In this document: positions 1 to 6,244 of the stretch, in pieces
Layout: each line of letters opens with the position of its first letter
How positions within the stretch are numbered: the first letter of the stretch is position 1
Origin: an uncultured bacterium
Lineage (GTDB): Bacteria > Planctomycetota > Phycisphaerae > Phycisphaerales > UBA1924
Assembly: GCA_903834785.1 (NCBI GenBank)
Contig: CAILKP010000040.1
Location: 1 to 40,944 of the forward strand
Direction of reading: 5' to 3'
DNA: 40,944 nucleotides
Program-made: the position numbers and the translations under genes
Notes under the pieces: model-generated
What the model was told of the DNA's origin: nothing
The model's input: only the letters and a program-made list of their open reading frames with translations
Databases searched by the model: none

Positions 1-2
1 AC

Positions 3-152
3 GACATCCGCCTCACCATCCGCATGGCCCTCCGCCTCTACCGCGGCATGATGAAGGGCTCCATCCCCTTCAGCGAGAACAAACTCAAAGTCGCCACCCT
101 CGCCCTCCGCGCCCGCACCCTCCACGTCCCGCGCCCCCTCAACCTCGCTACC
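3..152 (+). CDS. 3' part of an unidentified upstream gene (no stop seen)
   Basis: From base 3 the third reading frame has nearly all codons ending in C or G, as in the genes of this window. It reads an Arg/Leu-rich peptide (DIRLTIRMALRLYRGMMKGS and onward) up to about base 152. I do not recognise the family. The frame has no stop codon before fabI. Past base 152 it runs through a partial dispersed repeat and a C-rich leader into fabI in the same frame, and the peptide there looks non-coding. The true 3' end is therefore unclear: the repeat may have replaced it, or a frame error may hide the stop. The coding call rests on codon bias only. Confidence 0.35.
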
Positions 153-260
153 CGCACGAAGGTGTTTGCGCTCTCAGAGCACCAGCCACCTCCGTGCCCG
201 CGATCACTTTTGCACACACAACACCACTCCCCGTCCCTTCGCTTCCGCTCGGGCTCCTAC
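153..260. repeat. partial copy (A) of dispersed inverted-repeat element
   Basis: The right outer arm at 231-260 matches the arm found at 8901-8930, 11301-11330 and 34463-34492, apart from one or two bases. An inner inverted repeat is also present: GCACGAAGGTG at 154-164 and its exact complement CACCTCCGTGC at 187-197. The left outer arm found in the other copies is missing here. The copy sits between the upstream coding frame and fabI. Confidence 0.7.
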
Positions 261-368
261 AGGGCAGTTTGCAGTGGGCGGCGGGGCATTTTCCCCCCGC
301 CGGAGTTTGGCGGGGATTTCCCCCCTAAACTCGCCCCCTTACCCCCCTGCTTTTTTGGAGTGTCTCGT

Positions 369-1154
369 ATGGGTCTTCTTTCCGGCAAGGTTGCACTGGT
401 CGTCGGCATCGCCAATGAGCGTTCGTACGCCTGGCACATCGCCAAGTCGCTGCGCGAGCACGGGGCACGCCTGGCCTACACGCACCTGCCCGGTGAGAAG
501 AACGAGCACCGCACCCGCCGCAGCATTGAGGCGCTGGGTGAGAACGATCCGTGGCTGGTGCCGCTGGATGCCAGCAGCGATGCGGATATTGACGCGGTGT
601 TCGCCAAGTTTTCGGCCTCGTTTGACCGGCTGGACACCTTCGTGCACTCCATCGCCTTTGCCGACCGCACCTGGCTGAGCCCGGGCAACTTCACCGACAC
701 GCCGCGGGAGGCCTTTGCCCAGGCCCTGGACATTTCCGCCTACACGCTGGTGGCCATGAGCAAGCGGGCCCGGCCGCTGATGGCCAAGAGCGGCGGCGGC
801 TCGATCATGTGCATGTCGTACTACGGCGGCGAGAAGGTCGTCCCCGGATACAACGTCATGGGCGTGGCCAAGGCCGCACTGGAATCCTGCACGCGGTACC
901 TGGCATGGGAACTGGGCCCGGAGAAGATCCGCGTCAACGCCATCAGCGGCGGCTACCTCCGCACGCTGGCATCATCGGCCGTCGGCGGGGCCGATGCCAT
1001 CACCACGCACGTTGAGCAGCACTCGCCCCTGCGGCGGAATGTTGAGGGCTCCGAGGTCGGCGCCACGGCCGTGTACCTGGCCAGCGAACTGTCCAGCGCG
1101 GTGACGGGTGAAACCATCTACGTCGACTGCGGTATCAACGTCCTCGGCCTGTAA
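369..1154 (+). CDS. fabI: enoyl-[acyl-carrier-protein] reductase (NADH), FabI type
   Basis: This 261-residue short-chain dehydrogenase/reductase should catalyse the last reduction of each type II fatty acid elongation cycle, using NAD(P)H in the cytoplasm. The N-terminal cofactor motif GIANERSYAWHIAKSL is the FabI variant of the glycine-rich loop. The active-site motif YNVMGVAK gives the Y-x6-K pair typical of FabI rather than the Y-x3-K of ordinary SDRs. The C-terminus (VTGETIYVDCGINVLGL) is also typical. The ATG at 369 is chosen because GGAG at 357-360 lies 8 bases upstream and the protein then has the family's usual length and N-terminus, although the frame stays open much further upstream. 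A strong terminator follows at 1210-1246, so it ends its transcription unit. Confidence 0.95.
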   Translation: MGLLSGKVALVVGIANERSYAWHIAKSLREHGARLAYTHLPGEKNEHRTRRSIEALGENDPWLVPLDASSDADIDAVFAKFSASFDRLDTFVHSIAFADRTWLSPGNFTDTPREAFAQALDISAYTLVAMSKRARPLMAKSGGGSIMCMSYYGGEKVVPGYNVMGVAKAALESCTRYLAWELGPEKIRVNAISGGYLRTLASSAVGGADAITTHVEQHSPLRRNVEGSEVGATAVYLASELSSAVTGETIYVDCGINVLGL

Positions 1155-1209
1155 GCCGACGACGAACGCAACCGCTTGAACAACAACTGCCGCGACTGAC
1201 GAACAACAG

Positions 1210-1246
1210 GGCCCTGTGCGCCTCATGCCGCACAGGGCCTGTTTTT
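1210..1246 (+). terminator. intrinsic terminator of fabI
   Basis: An 11-bp perfect stem (GGCCCTGTGCG at 1210-1220 with 1229-1239) and an 8-base loop are followed by TGTTTTT, 56 bases after the fabI stop. Confidence 0.85.
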
Positions 1247-1274
1247 GTAGCAGGACTCGGCAATCCCGGAGACG

Positions 1275-2195
1275 ATGGCGATGCTGCTGCGACTGAACTG
1301 CGCTGATGGGTGGATGCGGGCGGTGCACATCTGCGGCATGGCCGCGATGCTGATGCTTGCCGCGGGAGGCGTGGCTGCGGTGGCTGCTGAGCCGGAGGCC
1401 AAGCCGGCACCCAAGGCCGAAGCACCCGCGGCGGATGCCAAGAAGCCGGCGGAACCAGCGGCCGAGAAGGCCGCACCGAAGCTGGAGATCGTCATCAACG
1501 CGGAGGAATCGCCCGAGTCCGCCGCGTGGGCGGAGAAGGCCAAGGCGGTGTGCCAGGCGTACTACCCGAAACTGATCGAGGAGCTTGCCAGCGATGGCTT
1601 TGTGCCGCGGACCAGCGTGACGATTGTGATGAAGCGGAAGTACTTCGCGCCGGCGGCGGCCAGCGGCGGGACGATCAGTGTGTCGGTGCCGCACATTACG
1701 GCGAATCCGGGCGATCTGGGCATGATGGTGCACGAACTGACGCACGTGATCCAGGCGTACCCGGGGCAGAAGGCGAACTTGGGCTGGCTGACTGAGGGCA
1801 TCGCCGACTACATCCGCTTCTGGAAGTACGAGCCGCAGGTGGCCCAGGCGCCGATCAACACCAAGACGGCGTCGTACCGCGACGCGTACCGCACCACGGC
1901 GGCGTTCCTGGGCTGGATGAGCGATGCGCACGACCCGCACATTGTGCGGAAGCTCAACGCCAGGATGCGACACGGCGGCTGCGACGAGACGATCTTCAAG
2001 GACCTGCTGGGCAAGAGCGTTGACGAGTTGTGGGCCGAGTTTGTGGCGGCGGGGGCACCATCATCACCCGCGGCACTGGCGGCGATGAAGGCCAAGACGG
2101 CCAAGGAGGCGGGGGCGAACGGGGAGCCGAAGGGTGAGGCCAAGGGCGAGAGCGCGCCGGCGGACGCGGCGAAGCCAGCGGCACCGGCGAAGTAA
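1275..2195 (+). CDS. secreted basic-secretory-protein (BSP) family metallopeptidase
   Basis: This 306-residue protein has an N-terminal hydrophobic signal segment (about residues 14-38, ending AAVAA), followed by a Lys/Ala/Pro/Glu linker to about residue 70. The catalytic domain carries the zincin motif HELTH (H153, E154, H157), followed by GWLTEGIADYIRFWKYEP, a signature of the plant basic secretory protein family (Pfam BSP). The C-terminus is a charged low-complexity Ala/Lys/Glu tail. I infer an exported zinc peptidase; the substrate is unknown. Start: ATG at 1275, with GGAG a few bases upstream; in-frame ATGs at 1281 and 1314 are alternatives. It lies beyond the fabI terminator and so is probably transcribed on its own. 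Confidence 0.8.
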   Translation: MAMLLRLNCADGWMRAVHICGMAAMLMLAAGGVAAVAAEPEAKPAPKAEAPAADAKKPAEPAAEKAAPKLEIVINAEESPESAAWAEKAKAVCQAYYPKLIEELASDGFVPRTSVTIVMKRKYFAPAAASGGTISVSVPHITANPGDLGMMVHELTHVIQAYPGQKANLGWLTEGIADYIRFWKYEPQVAQAPINTKTASYRDAYRTTAAFLGWMSDAHDPHIVRKLNARMRHGGCDETIFKDLLGKSVDELWAEFVAAGAPSSPAALAAMKAKTAKEAGANGEPKGEAKGESAPADAAKPAAPAK

Positions 2196-2355
2196 GCAAG
2201 GGCGGGAGCGGCGGCGGAAAGCACAGGTTTTGGGCCAGAAAGCGGGGTTTGCACGCCGAACCGGCGGCTGGTGGGTTATTTGAACGATTATCCAGAATCC
2301 TCATTTCCAGTATTTGTCAAACCAAAGACCGCAAACGCGGGTACTGTGATCACGC

Positions 2356-2895
2356 ATGCCTCCCCTTCAACACGAGATTGGCAAGAAACGGCCGTTTGAG
2401 GAACCAGCGCAGGAGCTGTTCCTGGCGATCATGCGGACTGCCGCGGTGCTGGAGGCCGATGGGGCCCAGATGTTCCGCAATGCGGAGCTGAGCGGGGCAA
2501 CGTACAACGTGCTGCGCATCCTGCGCGGGGCGACCATTGGCCAGGATGCACCGGGCGAGGTGACGTGCGGGCACATTGCCAGGCACCTGGTCTCGCCGGT
2601 TCCGGATGTGACGCGGCTGATCGACCGGCTGGAGAAGGCCGGCCTGGCCGAGCGCAAGCGAAGCAGCAGCGACCGGCGCGTGGTCTATGTGCGTGTGACC
2701 GCGGCGGGGCTGAAGCTTCTGGCGGAACTCGATGAGCAGGTGCTGGCGATGCATCGGCGGCAGTTTGCCCACCTCAGCAAGGCGGAGATGGTGCAGTTGA
2801 TCGGGCTGCTGGAGAAGGCGCGGGAGCAGGTGACTGGTGGCGCGGCGGGGCAGGTGGAGGAAGAGGCGGACGCCCCGCGGGCAGCGCGGCGATAG
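2356..2895 (+). CDS. MarR-family winged-helix transcriptional regulator
   Basis: This 179-residue protein has a MarR-type core: an N-terminal helix, then the DNA-binding winged helix (HIARHLVSPVPDVTRLIDRL, KAGLAERKRSSSDRRVVYVR), in which the DRR wing motif is diagnostic, and a C-terminal dimerisation helix. The last 20 residues are acidic and Ala/Arg rich. MarR proteins usually bind palindromes near their own promoter and respond to small aromatic ligands or oxidants. No ligand can be inferred here. The upstream spacer (about 2270-2340) is noticeably AT-richer than its surroundings and probably holds the promoter and operator, although I cannot fix the boxes. The zinc-ribbon array begins 52 bases downstream on the same strand, so it may be co-transcribed or controlled by this regulator (inference). 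Confidence 0.88.
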   Translation: MPPLQHEIGKKRPFEEPAQELFLAIMRTAAVLEADGAQMFRNAELSGATYNVLRILRGATIGQDAPGEVTCGHIARHLVSPVPDVTRLIDRLEKAGLAERKRSSSDRRVVYVRVTAAGLKLLAELDEQVLAMHRRQFAHLSKAEMVQLIGLLEKAREQVTGGAAGQVEEEADAPRAARR

Positions 2896-2947
2896 CATGG
2901 AGGGTGTGTCGGGAGCTCGATCGAATCCCACCTCGGGAGCGGCGTGC

Positions 2948-3499
2948 ATGGCGGAAACGAGCGTTGAAGCTGGAACCCAGCCGCGGGCGGCATCGCCGGA
3001 CAGTGATGCGGCGTTCATCGCTGCGCTGCTGGAGCTGGGGCCGGTGGAGTGCCCGAACTGCAGCAAGGAGCTGACGGAAGCGTGTGTGGCGGTGGAGATG
3101 GAGGGGGCGGAGGGGGCGGGGCGGCAGGACCACGCGGCGGTGCCGCGGTGCCCGGCGTGCAGCAGTGAGTTGACGGTGCGGCCGGGGCTCGAGGATCCGC
3201 AGCTTGGTGGGTGGCTGGCGGGTGTGGTGGGGCTGGCGCTGGCGACGGGGTTTACGACGATGCTGGTGGCGTACTTTGTGCTGATGACGATGTTCGCGCG
3301 GCGGGGCGCGCCACCGTTTCGGCAGGTGCTGGTGGCCATTGTGCTGCCGGCACTGGTGTGCGGCGGGCTGCTGGCGGTGTTCATGCGGCTGCGGCCACGG
3401 GTGCGCGCCCTGCCGCCGGCGGCGCGGTCTGTTGTGGCCGGGCTGTGCTGGCTGGCGGGCCCGGGGGCGGTGGTGTGGTTTCTGACGATGATCCGGTAG
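2948..3499 (+). CDS. zinc-ribbon membrane protein, array member 1 (type A)
   Basis: This 183-residue protein has a split zinc ribbon, CPNC near residue 31 and CPAC about 30 residues later, with an acidic/Gly insert between. Three or four hydrophobic segments follow, the first beginning LGGWLAGVVGLALATGF. It is the first of five tandem related genes. The wide spacing between Cys pairs and the absence of the YNLRG motif define what I call type A. The ATG at 2948 is preferred because GGGAG at 2935-2939 precedes it; an ATG at 2897 is possible but has no visible ribosome site. Function is unknown. Proteins of this build are common as hypotheticals in planctomycetes (general knowledge). Confidence 0.7.
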   Translation: MAETSVEAGTQPRAASPDSDAAFIAALLELGPVECPNCSKELTEACVAVEMEGAEGAGRQDHAAVPRCPACSSELTVRPGLEDPQLGGWLAGVVGLALATGFTTMLVAYFVLMTMFARRGAPPFRQVLVAIVLPALVCGGLLAVFMRLRPRVRALPPAARSVVAGLCWLAGPGAVVWFLTMIR

Positions 3500-3545
3500 T
3501 GACGGAGTCGGCGGGCGGGGGGCGGGCTCAGATGGATGAACGCGT

Positions 3546-4082
3546 ATGGAGCATCAAGCCGGAGAACATGAAGGCGGCGAAGCGGCGGCGGTGACCGGCG
3601 CAGCGATGGCCGGCGCGGAAGACCAGACGGATGCCCCGCGGCGTGCGCTGCTGGTGCGGTATCTGGCCAGCCACGACCAGCCGTGCCCGAACTGCCGCTA
3701 CAACCTGCGCGGGCTGACCGCGGCGCGGTGCCCGGAGTGCAACCTGGCGCTGCAGCTGCGCGTAAGCCTGGTGCACCCCGGGTTGGTGCTGTGGCTGACG
3801 GGGCTGATCGGCCTGTCGCTGGGCACGGGCCTGGCGGTGATGATGAACGTGTTCATGGTGCTGCGGATGATGGAGCGGTCGCCGATGACCCGACAGCAAG
3901 AGAGCCAGTGGCTGTGGGCGGTGCTGCTGCCGGCGCTGGTGCTGGGCGGATTGCTGACGGCGTACGTACGGTCTCGGGTGCACTTTCGGTCGTGGCACCG
4001 GGCCACGCAGCGGACGGTGGTTGGCACCTGCTGGATGCTCAGTGTGGCGTACCTGATCTTTTTTTCAATGGTCATCGAGTGA
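3546..4082 (+). CDS. zinc-ribbon membrane protein, array member 2 (type B)
   Basis: This 178-residue protein has a compact zinc ribbon (CPNCRYNLRGLTAARCPEC), in which the Cys pairs are 13 residues apart with a YNLRG motif between. It is followed by a hydrophobic region that begins HPGLVLWLTGLIGLSLGTG and contains about four membrane segments. The positive and His-rich loop (RSRVHFRSWHRATQRT) before the last segment resembles that of member 1. The start at 3546 has only a weak ribosome site; ATG 3606 is an alternative. It lies 46 bases after member 1 and 21 bases before member 3, consistent with an operon. Function is unknown. Confidence 0.7.
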   Translation: MEHQAGEHEGGEAAAVTGAAMAGAEDQTDAPRRALLVRYLASHDQPCPNCRYNLRGLTAARCPECNLALQLRVSLVHPGLVLWLTGLIGLSLGTGLAVMMNVFMVLRMMERSPMTRQQESQWLWAVLLPALVLGGLLTAYVRSRVHFRSWHRATQRTVVGTCWMLSVAYLIFFSMVIE

Positions 4083-4103
4083 GCTGCGCAGGAGAGGGCA
4101 CAG

Positions 4104-4646
4104 ATGGACCCTGAAGTGTTGATGAGCACGGAGCAACGGGCGGGACCAGGACCGGTGACGGCGCTGGTCACGGGCACGGTGACGGCGAAGAGCTTTGCCC
4201 GCGCGTTCGGGGAGCGGTGCCCGAACTGCAAGGCGGAGGTGGCGAGCGGGGGTGAGGCTGCGAGCGGGCCTGACGATGGCGGCGTGCTGCGGTGCCCGGG
4301 CTGCGGTGTGGAGTTACAACTGGCTGTTGCGCTGGAGGAGCCGCGCATTGGGCTGTGGGTGGCCAGCGTGGTTGGGCTGGCGCTGGGGGCGGGGTTTGAT
4401 GTGCTCGCGCTGGCGTTCATTCTGGCCCGATGGTTGCTCGACCCAGAGGCTTTCAGGCCGACTGCTCGAGAGATCTGGATGCCGTTTGCGGTACCCGGTG
4501 CCCTGATGTGCTCAATTCTCGGGTTGCTCATCCTGCGTCAACGATGGTTCCGCGAACGGAACCTGGGCACGCGACTGGCGATGGCGGCGTTCTCGTTTGT
4601 GCTCAGCGGACTGACCGCCGGATGGTTTTTGTGGTGCAAACAGTAG
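4104..4646 (+). CDS. zinc-ribbon membrane protein, array member 3 (type A)
   Basis: This 180-residue protein opens with a short tail, then the module KSFARAFGERCPNCKAEV, a Gly/Ala insert, and CPGCGVELQL: a split, type A zinc ribbon. The membrane part starts RIGLWVASVVGLALGAG and holds about four hydrophobic segments. Its SFARAFGERCPNCK module is almost identical to the N-terminal module of member 5 (5292-6041). GGAGAGGG at 4091-4098 is a good ribosome site for the ATG at 4104. Function is unknown. Confidence 0.7.
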   Translation: MDPEVLMSTEQRAGPGPVTALVTGTVTAKSFARAFGERCPNCKAEVASGGEAASGPDDGGVLRCPGCGVELQLAVALEEPRIGLWVASVVGLALGAGFDVLALAFILARWLLDPEAFRPTAREIWMPFAVPGALMCSILGLLILRQRWFRERNLGTRLAMAAFSFVLSGLTAGWFLWCKQ

Positions 4647-4664
4647 TTTTCTGGTGAGTGTCAC

Positions 4665-5177
4665 ATGGCAACGGATGCGACGAGTATGGTGACAGCGGGC
4701 GCGGCACAACGTTTCCCTCAGCCGGTTGAGGCGGACCGAGCCACTGCGCTACAGGCGTATCTGGCCGATCATGATCACGCCTGCCCGCTCTGTGGTTACA
4801 ACCTGCGGGGCCTGCGTGGGATGCGTTGCCCGGAGTGCGACTTTGCGCTGCAGCTGCAGTTGGCGATCGTCGAGCGGTGGCGAGCGGCGTGGATTGCGGG
4901 GCTTGTCGGGCTGGCGATGACCTTGGGGGCAAACCTGCTTGGCCTGACTGCCCTCTTGGGTGCGGTGTTGCTTGGGCTGAGATCATCGTCCGACTGGGCA
5001 GTGGAGGTGTTGATCTTGGGAGGTCCTGCTGCTGTGGCTGGCACATGCCTTGCGTTGCACCTGAAGTGGGCCACGACCTTTGTGACGTTATCGACGGTGA
5101 AGCGTTGGCTTGTTGTCGCGGCGTGCTGGAGCCTGCCGATGGTGAACTTCTTGTGGATCATGATGCTGCTGCGCTGA
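4665..5177 (+). CDS. zinc-ribbon membrane protein, array member 4 (type B)
   Basis: This 170-residue protein has a compact ribbon (CPLCGYNLRGLRGMRCPEC) preceded by ALQAYLADHDHA, matching the LVRYLASHDQP stretch of member 2, and so is clearly type B. About four hydrophobic segments follow (AAWIAGLVGLAMTLGANLL and onward), ending in a very hydrophobic C-terminus. It starts 18 bases after member 3. Function is unknown. Confidence 0.7.
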   Translation: MATDATSMVTAGAAQRFPQPVEADRATALQAYLADHDHACPLCGYNLRGLRGMRCPECDFALQLQLAIVERWRAAWIAGLVGLAMTLGANLLGLTALLGAVLLGLRSSSDWAVEVLILGGPAAVAGTCLALHLKWATTFVTLSTVKRWLVVAACWSLPMVNFLWIMMLLR

Positions 5178-5291
5178 GATGCATTCCCGGAGCACATTCC
5201 GAGGCGGGCGATGGTCCGCATATGAGAGGCATCGGTGCCCGGCGAGTTCCAGCTACAGCAACGATTCGTGCGTGATTGGGAGCTGGTGTTC

Positions 5292-6041
5292 ATGAATGAA
5301 CCTGACGAGATCAATCCAAGGCAGTCAGTTCCGCCCGCAGCGGCGGGTGCGGAGGCCGTCGCTGCGCGGCCGCTGACTGCGGCGAGCTTTGCCCGCGCGT
5401 TTGGGGAGCGGTGCCCGAACTGCAAGGTGGAGGTGGATCGCAACGGTGTCCGGACGGCGAACGGCCCGGCTGGCGAAGCGGGGCGTGATCTGATGCAGAT
5501 TGTCTGTCCTGAGTGCCGAGCCGCGCTTGAGCTTGACATCATCTCGCAGGAGCCACCCGCGCCGGGGCCGGGAACCGAGGATGGCGAGGCGAGCCGTGCC
5601 GCGGCGCTTGCCGCGTTCCTGAGCACCCGCGACCGGCAGTGTCCGCGGTGCAGATACAACCTGCGCGGGCTGCGAAACGTCCGCTGTCCGGAGTGCGAGA
5701 GCCCGCTCCGACTGGTGATTCGGCAGCGGTCACCACAGCCAGGGCTGAACACGGCGGCGTGGGTTGCCGCACTGGTGAGTGTGTTGATCCCGCTCGGACT
5801 TCACCTGCTGTTCTTCGGCGGCATGTTGTACGACTCCACTGCGGTTCTGATCGCCCGGTTCGGGGTGCTGCTGCTCTTGGCGGTGTTGGCCCTCGTGCTT
5901 GCGGGGTGGACGGTGTTCCACAGGTTGCCGCCGACGGCGGCGTTGCTTCTGGCCGCGTCCTGCTTCCTGCTGATCCCGACGTACCTGTTCGTGCTGTTCA
6001 TTGCGTTTCTCGTGGATCTCAAGAGCTCGTCTCAGTGGTAG
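5292..6041 (+). CDS. zinc-ribbon membrane protein, array member 5 (A+B fusion)
   Basis: This 249-residue protein carries both ribbon types in series. A type A module (SFARAFGERCPNCKVEV ... CPECRAALELDI) sits at about residues 36-92, and a type B module (CPRCRYNLRGLRNVRCPEC) at about residues 115-133. About four membrane segments follow, and there is a short tail. It is therefore the size and content of one A and one B head on a single membrane anchor. The ATG at 5292 is chosen over the upstream GTG at 5235 because GGGAG at 5278-5282 precedes it. It closes the array. Function is unknown. Confidence 0.7.
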   Translation: MNEPDEINPRQSVPPAAAGAEAVAARPLTAASFARAFGERCPNCKVEVDRNGVRTANGPAGEAGRDLMQIVCPECRAALELDIISQEPPAPGPGTEDGEASRAAALAAFLSTRDRQCPRCRYNLRGLRNVRCPECESPLRLVIRQRSPQPGLNTAAWVAALVSVLIPLGLHLLFFGGMLYDSTAVLIARFGVLLLLAVLALVLAGWTVFHRLPPTAALLLAASCFLLIPTYLFVLFIAFLVDLKSSSQW

Positions 6042-6244
6042 ATGTCGCCGGATCGACTGGTCGCGAAGCGAGGAAAGCCACATGGGAGATGCGATGTTGA
6101 CGGGGGCAGCAGGACGATCCTCCGCGGCTCGTTCCCTCCATGCTTCCACCTCTCCCACCTCTCCCACCCCTCGCACCCCTCCCGCCCCCTGCTGCCGGTG
6201 AGATTCTCGAAACTGCGGGGCCGGTTCGGCGGTAGACTCTGACC

